64,000 bases of DNA from NCBI GenBank assembly GCA_040219575.1, contig JAVJSD010000028.1:129025-193024 (forward strand). The letters are read 5' to 3'. How positions within the stretch are numbered: position 1 is the first letter of the stretch; every line of letters begins with the position of its first letter. The translations under genes and the position numbers were made by a program. The notes under the pieces were generated by a model. The model saw nothing but the letters and a program-made list of their open reading frames with translations. It made no database searches and was not told where the DNA came from. Source of the stretch: JAVJSD01 sp040219575. Its GTDB lineage: Bacteria > Planctomycetota > Planctomycetia > Pirellulales > Pirellulaceae. This document shows, one piece after another, positions 53,636-62,503 of the stretch.

Positions 53636-56600
53636 ATGAATCACGAGGAACTCTCCCCGGACGAGCAACGCGAGCTTGACGAGATTATCGCAAGCTACCT
53701 GCGGGCGATAGAATCTGGCGGCGACGCTGATAAGCCAGCGTTGCTGCGTCAGCATCCCCATCTCGCGGACCGTTTGCGTGCGTTCTTTGCCACCCAAGAC
53801 CGGGAATCGCGCGGACTTACTCCAGGTATTGCGGAGACTTTGGCGATTCCAGCAGGCACGCAATCCGATAGGTCAAATTCCGCTGCATCAGCGTCTTGCC
53901 ACAGGCGGTTTGGAGATTACGAACTAATCGAAGAAATCGCCCGCGGAGGAATGGGAGTAGTTCATAAAGCCCGGCATGTCACCCTCAACCGCACCACCGC
54001 GTTGAAAATGATTCTCGCTGGGCAATTGGCGAGCGAGGACGACGTACTGCGGTTCCGGTCCGAAGCAGAAGCAGCGGCTCGGCTCGATCATCCCGGCATC
54101 GTGCCGGTCTACGAGGTAGGCCAATGCGACGACCAGCACTATTACTCGATGGGATACGTAGATGGCCAAAGTCTTGCCGGACGTGCCGCGGATGGCCCAT
54201 TGCCGCCCGTTGAAGCCGCCGGTCTGGTTCGGGCAATTGCGGAAGCCATTGGTTACGCGCACGAGCGAGGGATAGTACACCGCGATCTGAAACCAGGAAA
54301 TGTGCTTCTGGATGCCACCGGGCAACCGCGAATCACCGACTTCGGGCTGGCGAAGCATACGGAGCGAGACTCGCAACTCACGGGCACGGGGCAGATTCTG
54401 GGGACGCCAAGTTACATGCCGCCGGAACAAGCCAGCGGAAACTCGGACAAGATCGGTCCGTTGTCCGATGTCTACTCGGTAGGCGCCATTCTTTATTTTC
54501 TGTTGACGGGCCGTCCGCCGTTTCAATCCGCGAATGTCGTCGAAACGCTCCGGCAAGTAATGGATTCGGACCCCGTTGCCCCACGTCGTCTCAACCCACA
54601 GATTCCACTCGATCTGGAAAACATCTGCTTGAAGTGTCTGCAAAAAGAACCGCAGCGGCGATACGAGTCCGCTGCGGAACTGGCAGACGACCTGGGACGG
54701 TTCCTCGCAGGCGAGCCGACGCATGCCCGTCCGGTTGGCCATATCGAACGAACCGTGAAGTGGTGTCGTCGCCGGCCTTTCGTCGCGGTAATGTCCGCCG
54801 CCATGCTTTTGCTGGGCATAGCGGTGATTGCCGGCTCCATCATTGCGGCAATGCTGATCAATAACGAGCGCCTGGCCGCGCTCGATAGCGAGAAGCGGGC
54901 AAAGAAAAGCGAAGTCAAACGGACCGAACAGCTTTACGTTTCTCACATGGCGGTCGCCGAGCAGGCATGGCGCGATGGCGACATCAGGCGCGCGATAAAC
55001 CTGCTCCGGCGGCATGTGCCTGGGGCGGGAGAGACCGACCTCCGCGGATATGAGTGGTACTATCTTTGGGGCCTTTGTCGTAGGAGCCGAAGTGACCAGC
55101 AATTTGACGTCGAAAATACCTTCGGAGGCAATCTGGCTTTCCTGCCCCGGAGTAAGCAACTCGTCGCATTTCGCGATAGTGGAGACGTATCACTTTGTGA
55201 TCCGGCTTCGGGCCAGACGTTAACTTTCCAGGAAGCGATTGGCCCCAAGGGCTCATTGAAGAAGGCCTGGTACAGTCCGGTGAGTGCGCAATTCGCGACT
55301 GTCAATATGGACGGTTCGCTTTTGATCTGGAAGTTCACCGAAGATCGCTTTGAAGAAGTTGCTCGGATCGAGGGTGATTTTTCTTCAGTGAAACAGGTAG
55401 ACATCGCCCCTGGTGGAAAGGTTTTTGCGATTCTAGGCGCGGGCGCAGCCGTTGAATTGTGGGGAGTGGACCCGCCATCCCAGCGTGGCGAAAGCCTTGC
55501 GACCGGCGGTCATGATCCGGCTTCAATTCGATTTTCTCCCGATGGCCGGTACCTCCTATTGCCGGGGAATCAGCGCAAAGGCGGAATCCAGATCTGGGAG
55601 ATCAACGGAACGCACGCGCAGCTACGCATGACCGTTCCTCAAACTGGACCAAACGTCCAATGCCAATTCACACCGGACAGCAAAACTTTCGTGTCGTATT
55701 CTGGGCAGCCAAAAGGAGAGTTGAAGCTCTGGTCGCTGAAATCGGGAGAACTGCTGGGTGAGTTCGAGGGGCATACGAGGAAGATTCACAAGGCAAGGTT
55801 TTCTCCAGACGGTAGGATACTCGCTGCAACGGGACTCGACCGCACTGTGATTCTATGGGACGTCGCGTCGCAAAGCGTGATGACTCGCCTTGAAGGGCAT
55901 AGGAACTGGACACTGGCTGTCGCGTTCTCTCCTGACGGGGACCAGGTCGCGACAGGGGGCGCAGACAATGTCGTCATGATTTGGGATGTGGCCAAAGGGG
56001 AGCATCTCGAAACCATCAAGGGTCATCAATCGTACATAAGTGAGATCGCGTATGCGCGGGACGGCGAGCTACTTGCGTCGGCAAGCAACTTTGATGGCAA
56101 AGTCAGAATTCGTCGTAGAACCGAACAGCCGCGACCGGTTCGAATTCGCGCCAGTGATGCCGCGGTCGACTCGGTGGTTATTTCGCCAGACGGATCGATG
56201 GCCGCCACGGCGGCGCGTGATGATCTCGTGAAAATGTGGGATCTCGATACCGGCCAGATGCTGCACGAATTCGGGGGGTATCAGTACGCGGGTGGAATCG
56301 GCGTCCCCGTGCTGGCCTTTTCCGCCAACGGGGAAACGCTGGCGCTGGCCGACCGCGATCGTGTCAAGCTATTGGACACCACGACCGGCCGGCTCCGGCG
56401 CGAGTTCCCGGAAGTGGCGGCGAAGTGCCCTGTGTTCTCGCCCGATGGTCTTTGGCTTGCCACCAGCGGGAGCCAAAACACGATCACCATCCGCGATGCG
56501 GAGACCGGCGACGAGCGGACACAACTTGAGCTGAAATCAGGCGCCCGGGTTTTCTCCATGTGTTTTTCACCCGACGGTAACTCGCTTGCGGCAGTTTTCG

Positions 56601-57052
56601 TAACCCCTGAAGAAGGTGGCTTGTTAACCGTCTGGGAGACCGCTGATTTCCGGAAAAAATATACCGCTAAACTAAAAGGCGGCGGGAATCCGAGGTCGGT
56701 CGCGTATTCGGCATATGGCGAGCTAGCCGTTGCCACCGTCAAAGGCGAGATCACCATTCTGCGCGCTAACGACGGCGGCGTGATCGGCGAAATGACGGGG
56801 CATTCAAATCTGGTGTTTTCGCTGGCGTACTTGCCGCAACGTAATCGCCTCGTATCGGCCAGCGTCGACCGCACGATAAAGATATGGGACACCGCCCAAC
56901 TAGCCGAACACTTCACATTCCACGGGCACGAGATGGCCGTGCTCTCGGCTGCTGTTTCCAAAGACGGTCGTACGATGGTCACCGCCGGTGATGGTGGAAT
57001 TGTGCGTCTCTGGAGGGCACCATTGCAAACAGACATTGACGAGTTCGAATAG
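53636..57052 (+). CDS. Ser/Thr protein kinase with transmembrane segment and WD40 repeats
   Basis: A 1138-residue receptor-like kinase. The kinase domain spans about residues 92-360: glycine loop IARGGMGVVHKA, catalytic Lys124 in TALKMI, HRDLKPGNVLL with Asp217, DFG with Asp235, and the P+1 region GTPSYMPPEQASG. A single transmembrane helix follows (about 382-407). The remaining 700 residues are WD40-type repeats, for example FSPDGRILAATGLDRTVILW, FSPDGDQVATGGADNVVMIW and ISPDGSMAATAARDDLVKMW, likely two propellers on the far side of the membrane. The 90-residue N-terminus has the usual planctomycete pre-kinase helix. All catalytic residues are present. It stands alone, preceded by a long intergenic region; codon use appears less GC-rich than its neighbours. 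Confidence 0.95.
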   Translation: MNHEELSPDEQRELDEIIASYLRAIESGGDADKPALLRQHPHLADRLRAFFATQDRESRGLTPGIAETLAIPAGTQSDRSNSAASASCHRRFGDYELIEEIARGGMGVVHKARHVTLNRTTALKMILAGQLASEDDVLRFRSEAEAAARLDHPGIVPVYEVGQCDDQHYYSMGYVDGQSLAGRAADGPLPPVEAAGLVRAIAEAIGYAHERGIVHRDLKPGNVLLDATGQPRITDFGLAKHTERDSQLTGTGQILGTPSYMPPEQASGNSDKIGPLSDVYSVGAILYFLLTGRPPFQSANVVETLRQVMDSDPVAPRRLNPQIPLDLENICLKCLQKEPQRRYESAAELADDLGRFLAGEPTHARPVGHIERTVKWCRRRPFVAVMSAAMLLLGIAVIAGSIIAAMLINNERLAALDSEKRAKKSEVKRTEQLYVSHMAVAEQAWRDGDIRRAINLLRRHVPGAGETDLRGYEWYYLWGLCRRSRSDQQFDVENTFGGNLAFLPRSKQLVAFRDSGDVSLCDPASGQTLTFQEAIGPKGSLKKAWYSPVSAQFATVNMDGSLLIWKFTEDRFEEVARIEGDFSSVKQVDIAPGGKVFAILGAGAAVELWGVDPPSQRGESLATGGHDPASIRFSPDGRYLLLPGNQRKGGIQIWEINGTHAQLRMTVPQTGPNVQCQFTPDSKTFVSYSGQPKGELKLWSLKSGELLGEFEGHTRKIHKARFSPDGRILAATGLDRTVILWDVASQSVMTRLEGHRNWTLAVAFSPDGDQVATGGADNVVMIWDVAKGEHLETIKGHQSYISEIAYARDGELLASASNFDGKVRIRRRTEQPRPVRIRASDAAVDSVVISPDGSMAATAARDDLVKMWDLDTGQMLHEFGGYQYAGGIGVPVLAFSANGETLALADRDRVKLLDTTTGRLRREFPEVAAKCPVFSPDGLWLATSGSQNTITIRDAETGDERTQLELKSGARVFSMCFSPDGNSLAAVFVTPEEGGLLTVWETADFRKKYTAKLKGGGNPRSVAYSAYGELAVATVKGEITILRANDGGVIGEMTGHSNLVFSLAYLPQRNRLVSASVDRTIKIWDTAQLAEHFTFHGHEMAVLSAAVSKDGRTMVTAGDGGIVRLWRAPLQTDIDEFE

Positions 57053-57318
57053 CGGTTCAGGAGCACAGGCGTAAGCCAAATTGATCGCTCACTCCTTGCA
57101 GGAGGAGTGGTGTTTTCGGAACATTAGCGAAAGACCGAGTCAAAGAGAGGATCATCAGGAGGGCGATTTATCTTCCTCGCATGATTCGACCTGCACAGGT
57201 GGGCGTGACCTGAGCAACTACGCCCGTTTCGCTGCCTGCTTCGGTCCGACACACCGACGCTGCGTGGCGGCGACTACGCGTCTTCCATTTCAGCCGCTTT
57301 CCGGACTCGGGGAGAAGC

Positions 57319-57600
57319 TCAGTTGGCCGACGCCGCAACGCGGGATGTCACTTGCTCGTAAAGGTCGGCCGGCAAGGGGCCTTTCGCGGCGGCGGCGATT
57401 TGTTCGTCCAGGTGCCGAGGATTGCAGGTGCCGACAATCGTCGTGTGGCAGTGCGGGTGGGACAGCTTGTAGCGCAAGATCAGCTCGGCGCGGCCCATCC
57501 CTTCAGGAAGAATCTCATCGAGCTTCGCTCGCGCCCAAACGTCGTTGAGTGCGGGTAGCGGAACGGCGCCGTGCCGGTGACCATAGCCACCGGCGGCCCC
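57319..57600 (-). pseudogene. Aldo/keto reductase 3' remnant
   Basis: Read leftward from about 57600 to the stop at 57319-57321, this frame encodes LPALNDVWARAKLDEILPEG, then MGRAELILRYKLSHPHCHTT, then IVGTCNPRHLDEQIAAAAKG and a final PLPADLYEQV segment. That is the C-terminal NADP-binding end of an aldo/keto reductase (the T-T-I-V-G-T and H-L-x-x-x-x-x-A-A motifs). The N-terminal barrel is missing and the frame upstream of 57600 loses similarity. It ends beside the stop of the DUF4838 gene (57638), which suggests loss by deletion at that junction. No start codon with a good site was seen. Confidence 0.75.
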
Positions 57601-57637
57601 CGGTCGTCCAGGTTGTGAACGACGATCACAAAGCCTC

Positions 57638-59965
57638 TTACGGAAAGGTTTCGCCGAGCGGTCGACTGTTGTCCAGTTGGGCGTCTTTGCCCTCCGCCGG
57701 TGCGTAGAGGATCACTGGCGCCACGATGCCGCCCGTGCCGAGTTCGTTCACGCGCTCGTTGAGAACCGCCATGACGACGGTGTTGGGATGACCCGCTCGG
57801 ATGGCCTGCGTGACATCCAGCTCAAACGGATAAAACGACGCCCCGTGGCTGATGCCGACCGGCACATCGTTGACCCAGACCTTGGCCTTTTCATCCACGC
57901 CGCCACACCACAGGAAGACACGATCGCCCTTGAACTCAGCCGGAACGTCGACCGTCTGCCGATACCAGGCGAGTCCTTTGTAGTACCGTAGCCCCTGGTT
58001 GCTCCATGAAGAGCTGGAGGTCTTGATTTCTTGCCAGTTCCCACCTTTGTTGGTGCTTCGCCAATAGCCAAGGTCTTCCCCAATACGCAGCGGGTCGATG
58101 AGGAACCGCCACTGGTCCTGGCATGCGGCGACCAAACGGTTGCCGCCGGTCACCCGCTCGTACCCTTCCTCCGTACAGGGGCGGAAGAAGCGTCGCGTGT
58201 AGTTGTTGTAGGTGCTGAAGCGGCCCGACAGCAGCATCGGCGGGGCGTACTCCATCAGCGTCGCGGCGACGGCGTCCATTCGTTCCAAATGCTTGTTCGC
58301 GGCCACGAAATCCACTTCAACCCGGGCTTCCATCATGGCGATGAAGTGCTCCAGCAGGTCGAAGGTTTCGCGAATCATCTGCACGCGACGCTCGTAGATG
58401 TCTTGTCCACTGGCCAGCTTCGCACCTCGATCAAGCAGGTCGCGCGCTTCACGCCGCACGGGAGCCGGATAAAAATAGGGCATGTCCCACGAACAACCCG
58501 TGTGGTGGTCGGCATCCCGCAGTGCCTCGGCCATCAACGTGACATACCGGCCCATGGGCTCGGCCGCCGGACCGAAGAACTTGGTCGCGAAGTCGTCCAT
58601 CAACGCATCGACATCCGCGTCGGCGTTCCACATCAGTCTGGCGGCGATATAGAAGCTGGGCAGTTGCGGCCCATAATTGGCGAACGTCTCAACGCGCCAG
58701 CCGGTCACGCCCGCCGACTTGCCCATCGGGATTTGTGTTCGCAGCCGTTCGGTAATGATGAACGGAAAACCCGGACACGCCAGGTTGCTCCAATACCCGC
58801 GCTCCCAGAGTTCCGGCATCAGTTCGCCCCACGCCCGGGCGAGCGTCTCGTAATATTGCTTCTCGGGGCACAGGTGATTGTCGGGCCCGTGAGCGCGGCA
58901 GAGTGCGATCGGCGCCAAGGCGCCCGTGACATTGGGATGCGGCTTCTCCTTGACCGGCGGCCGCATGTAGTTGTGGTAGATGTAAAAGCCGATCTTCAAA
59001 TCAGGATGATCAGCCTGAGTCCTCTCCAGAACACGATTGAAGAACCAGATGTAGCGGTCCGTGACCGACAACTCGCCGGAGAACGGATCAAAGTCGCCGC
59101 CGTCGAGCGCCCGACAATCGTCGCACTGGCAAAACCCTCCGCCGTCGTTCGGCCCCAAGCCGACGACCCGGAGATCGGGATTCTTCTCCGCCCGATTCTT
59201 CACTTCGCCCACGACGATCTTGAGCACGTCCGGGTTCGACAGGCAATGTTGGCGCGGGCTGCGCTCCCCGTCGACCAAGGCGAAGTACTCAGGATGGTCC
59301 TTGAACACGCCCCGCCCCAGTCCGGGGAGTCCGTGGGCCGAGGGAAACTGTGGTGCTCCACCACAGCGCAGACGCCGCAACCAGTCGGCCGGCGCCCCGT
59401 TCATTTGGAAGTATCGCCCGGCAAAGGACGGCGCTTGGATGGTTTCCTGCTGTGCGAGTTGGATGGTCTTCGTGCTGGGAATGACCGTGCCCAATTCGCC
59501 CGGCATGAACCACCGCACGCCGAGTTGCTCCAGGGCCTCGTACACGCCAAAGACCGTTCCGTCTCCGGCGCCAGCAACACAAACAAGGTCGGGCCGAACT
59601 GCCAGCGCAAACGTGCCGCTGAGGTTACTGGCCTTACGGACCTTGGCCTGGAGCTGGGCGGGAGCCAACCGGCCGAGCAGGATCGGAGTCTTGCCGTCGT
59701 CCTGCAACGACTTGACCGTTTGAGCCAACTCGTCGTTCGCGACACGCACCGTCTCCAATTTCGCGCCCGACATCTTCTCCAGGTGTGTCGTCAACTCGTC
59801 AGCCGCCATGGTCTCCGCTTCGTTCGGTTCGGCCGGCAGCAGGATCGCCGAAGTTGCCTTGCCATCTTCGACGAGCGTCGCGGCACGCAGCGAAACGGGA
59901 CAAAGAAGCACGACGACCAGGCACAGCGTGCGCATCGAAGCAGAACTGAAGTGGTAATCATTCAT
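57638..59965 (-). CDS. Secreted DUF4838 protein with C-terminal beta-sandwich
   Basis: A 775-residue exported protein. The N-domain resembles the small alpha/beta domain seen before GH20/GH67-type barrels (AAELTTHLEKMSG-like segment ADELTTHLEKMSGAKLETV, and then GTVFGVYEALEQLGVRWFMP). The DUF4838 core follows with FCQCDDCRALDGG, DRYIWFFNRVLERTQADHPD and IALCRAHGPDNHLCPEKQYY; it has the look of a TIM-barrel glycoside hydrolase of unassigned specificity. The last 130 residues are a galactose-binding-like sandwich (GLAWYRQTVDVPAEFKGDRV, WVNDVPVGISHGASFYPFEL). The start at 59965 has GGAG upstream. Substrate not predictable. Confidence 0.87.
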   Translation of the reverse strand: MNDYHFSSASMRTLCLVVVLLCPVSLRAATLVEDGKATSAILLPAEPNEAETMAADELTTHLEKMSGAKLETVRVANDELAQTVKSLQDDGKTPILLGRLAPAQLQAKVRKASNLSGTFALAVRPDLVCVAGAGDGTVFGVYEALEQLGVRWFMPGELGTVIPSTKTIQLAQQETIQAPSFAGRYFQMNGAPADWLRRLRCGGAPQFPSAHGLPGLGRGVFKDHPEYFALVDGERSPRQHCLSNPDVLKIVVGEVKNRAEKNPDLRVVGLGPNDGGGFCQCDDCRALDGGDFDPFSGELSVTDRYIWFFNRVLERTQADHPDLKIGFYIYHNYMRPPVKEKPHPNVTGALAPIALCRAHGPDNHLCPEKQYYETLARAWGELMPELWERGYWSNLACPGFPFIITERLRTQIPMGKSAGVTGWRVETFANYGPQLPSFYIAARLMWNADADVDALMDDFATKFFGPAAEPMGRYVTLMAEALRDADHHTGCSWDMPYFYPAPVRREARDLLDRGAKLASGQDIYERRVQMIRETFDLLEHFIAMMEARVEVDFVAANKHLERMDAVAATLMEYAPPMLLSGRFSTYNNYTRRFFRPCTEEGYERVTGGNRLVAACQDQWRFLIDPLRIGEDLGYWRSTNKGGNWQEIKTSSSSWSNQGLRYYKGLAWYRQTVDVPAEFKGDRVFLWCGGVDEKAKVWVNDVPVGISHGASFYPFELDVTQAIRAGHPNTVVMAVLNERVNELGTGGIVAPVILYAPAEGKDAQLDNSRPLGETFP

Positions 59966-60130
59966 TTGGCATCTCCGTTGATCGACGGTGCGGGATCTTC
60001 CGGTGCTATGGTGAAATGCATCCTGATTCAGCGGGAACTGGAATTTTGGCGAGTGGTCGTTAGCGAATTTGTGAGGGCGTCCTGTGTCCTGCCATTCGGG
60101 TCTGGAAATCATCGGTCGTCATGGGTGTCC

Positions 60131-60610
60131 TTAATGCTCCGGCAGCCTGATCTCGATCCCGTACCGAGGAGCGGCTTCGAGAAGATTCTCGATGTCGGTC
60201 CGAGTCGGCGGCGGAACTGACTGTGCATTGTCGGCGACAGGTTGGCCAACCTCGAAGAACATGTTCTCCAGGCCGGCGGGGGCCACCGAGAGAATCATGC
60301 GGGCTGGTTGGTCGCTCTCGTTCTTGAAACAGTGCAGACTTCCCACGGGCATGTTCAGGAACGTGCCAGCCTCTACAACGAACCGGTCCTCTCCGAGTTG
60401 GAAGGTCATCTGACCTTCGAGAACGAAAAACGACTCCTCCTCCCGGCTGTGGACGTGTGGTGGAGGACCGCCGCCCGGAGGCACGATTGCTTCCCACATG
60501 GCGTACTTGCCGCCGGTTTCCTCTCCCGTGGCGAGAAACCGGTAGAGGTCGCCGACGACGCCGATCCTGCGGCCTTCACTGGGCTTGCGGGTGATGGGTG
60601 GGTGGTTCAT
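60131..60610 (-). CDS. Cupin-domain protein
   Basis: A 159-residue single-domain cupin. Motif 1 is PPPHVHSREEESFFVLEGQM (G-x5-H-x-H-x3-4-E-x6-G) and motif 2 contains PVGSLHCFKNES with the fourth metal-binding His. This binding set fits a metal-dependent isomerase or dioxygenase fold, but small cupins of this kind also act as sensors. ATG at 60610 is chosen; an ATG seven codons upstream (60631) is equally open. It runs leftward, 165 bases upstream of the DUF4838 gene, and could be in the same transcript. Confidence 0.85.
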   Translation of the reverse strand: MNHPPITRKPSEGRRIGVVGDLYRFLATGEETGGKYAMWEAIVPPGGGPPPHVHSREEESFFVLEGQMTFQLGEDRFVVEAGTFLNMPVGSLHCFKNESDQPARMILSVAPAGLENMFFEVGQPVADNAQSVPPPTRTDIENLLEAAPRYGIEIRLPEH

Positions 60611-61020
60611 GGGCTCGATTTCGTCAAGCATTGTGCGGCATTGTCTTTAAAACGAGTGACGCGGTTAACCGGCAGCGGCTTCTAGTTCCTTCCTTGCGGC
60701 ATCTCGAACTCAATAAAAGAAGTCGTGCAAACCAATAGCAACGAGCATCCTCAATACGTCAGGACGGATGCATTGTACCGGGTTCGTGGAAGGACGTGGC
60801 GCCTAGCGCCGCTGGTCGTTTGGCGCCGCTCAATGGTTCACCTAGCGATCCCGCGTCTTCGCCCCGGTCGTTCCCATCCGCTAGAATGAAGCCTCAGACG
60901 GCCTGTTGCCTCCAGTCGGCGGACGCCGCGAGATGGAGAACGGCGGCACTGGAACAGCTCACTTGGCCATTCCCAGCAGAGAGTCGGGGCTTCGGTCACA
61001 TCGATTACCAGGAAAGCTGA
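60611..61020. other. Intergenic region between cupin and sulfatase genes
   Basis: No gene supported. It is the divergent control region for the leftward cupin and rightward sulfatase. TAGAAT at 60882-60887 with TTCGCC at 60858-60863 (18-base spacer) could be the sulfatase promoter, but the -35 is poor. Confidence 0.45.
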
Positions 61021-62421
61021 TTGAATCCCATGCGACGACTGCTGCTGTTGATTGTCTTGCTGCTTCCAGGTCCGGCGCTGGCGGATCAACGTCCCAACAT
61101 CCTCTTCATCGCCGTTGACGACCTCCGCCCGCAGCTGAGTTGCTACGGCGAGGGGCACATCCATTCTCCGAATATCGACCGCTTGGCGGCGTCCGGGGTT
61201 TTGTTCGAGCGCGCCTACTGCATGGTGCCGACTTGCGGCGCCTCAAGAGCCAGCCTGATGACAGGCATCCGCCCCGCACGAAACCGCTTCGTGAGTTACC
61301 AGACATGGGCCCAAAAGGATGCGCCGGGAATTACGACGGTCAACACGCATTTCCGCACGAACGGCTACCACACGGCCTCGCTGGGCAAGGTGTTTCATCA
61401 TCCAGAAGACCATGCCGCAGGCTGGTCGGAACCCGCGTGGCGGCCCAAGGGAGTACCCTGGTATCGGCGGCCGGAAAACCAGGCACTGCACGAGCAGCGG
61501 CAGAAGCAGGGGGCGCGAAACCGTGGCCCGGCATGGGAGTCGGCCGACGTCGCGGATGACGCCTACGCTGACGGAGTCCTGGCGAACCGCGCCCTGGATG
61601 ATCTGCGGCGGCTCAAGGCGCTCGACAAGCCGTTCTTTCTGGCTGTCGGATTCTTCAAACCGCATCTGCCGTTTATCGCGCCCCAGAAATACTGGGACCT
61701 GTACGACCCCGAGACGATTCAACTTCCCGACAACTACTACGTCCCCAAGGATGCGCCGCAAGAATCGATCCACTCGTCGGGTGAACTGCGGGCGTACGCC
61801 GGAATTCCAGCGAAGGGGCGGGTCTCGGACGAAACGGCCCGTAACCTGATCCACGGCTACTACGCGTGCGTCAGCTATACCGACTCCCAAATCGGCAAGT
61901 TGCTCGATGAACTCGACCGGTTGGATTTGGCCGACAACACCATCGTCGTCCTATGGGGAGACCATGGCTGGAATCTCGGTGAGCACACGCTGTGGTGCAA
62001 GCACTCCTGCTACGAGACCTCGATGCAGATTCCTCTGATCGTGCGGGCTCCGGGAATCAGTGGGAAACAACGGCGATCGGGGCTCGTCGAATCCATCGAC
62101 TTGTACCCAACGCTCTGTGAACTAGCCGGCCTTCCGCTGCCCGATCATCTGCAGGGCCGCAGCTTTGCCACGTTGATGAAGAATCCAGAAGCGGAATGGA
62201 AATCGGCGGCCGTGGGACGATTTCAGAATGGCGACACGATCCGGACCGACACATTCCGCTTCACGGAATACTCCGACAAGAACGGCAAGCAGACTTCCCG
62301 CATGCTCTACGATCACAATGCCGATCCAGGTGAGAACGCCAATGTCGCCACGAGTCACCGAGACGCGGTCGGAGAATTGACGGCTGAACTCCACAAGTTG
62401 AAGGGAAGCGACAACAAGTGA
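61021..62421 (+). CDS. Secreted sulfatase, iduronate-2-sulfatase-like
   Basis: A 466-residue exported sulfatase. The formylglycine motif is C-G-A-S-R-A-S-L-M-T-G with Cys72 and the required Arg, followed by the standard G-x-R-P. Metal-binding residues are in LFIAVDDLRPQLSCYGEGHI, and WGDHGWNLGEHTLWCKHSCY is the signature of the iduronate-2-sulfatase group. A TTG at 61021 is chosen because AGGAA lies six bases upstream; ATG at 61030 three codons later is the alternative. A signal peptide (RRLLLLIVLLLPGPALA) follows. It probably removes sulfate from uronic-acid-containing glycans, but the sugar is not proven. Confidence 0.92.
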   Translation: MNPMRRLLLLIVLLLPGPALADQRPNILFIAVDDLRPQLSCYGEGHIHSPNIDRLAASGVLFERAYCMVPTCGASRASLMTGIRPARNRFVSYQTWAQKDAPGITTVNTHFRTNGYHTASLGKVFHHPEDHAAGWSEPAWRPKGVPWYRRPENQALHEQRQKQGARNRGPAWESADVADDAYADGVLANRALDDLRRLKALDKPFFLAVGFFKPHLPFIAPQKYWDLYDPETIQLPDNYYVPKDAPQESIHSSGELRAYAGIPAKGRVSDETARNLIHGYYACVSYTDSQIGKLLDELDRLDLADNTIVVLWGDHGWNLGEHTLWCKHSCYETSMQIPLIVRAPGISGKQRRSGLVESIDLYPTLCELAGLPLPDHLQGRSFATLMKNPEAEWKSAAVGRFQNGDTIRTDTFRFTEYSDKNGKQTSRMLYDHNADPGENANVATSHRDAVGELTAELHKLKGSDNK

Positions 62422-62503
62422 ATCGAACCGCCTTGGTGACTTATCGACGCTGCCGGCTCAGTCAGAATGAATGTTTGACATACGTGGACCAGGAGAAAGA
62501 ATC

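Noticed and set aside
58031..60220. A 729-codon open frame on the plus strand across the DUF4838 gene
   Set aside because: Antisense to a real gene with a signal peptide and recognisable domains; the translation is Arg/His-rich without family features.
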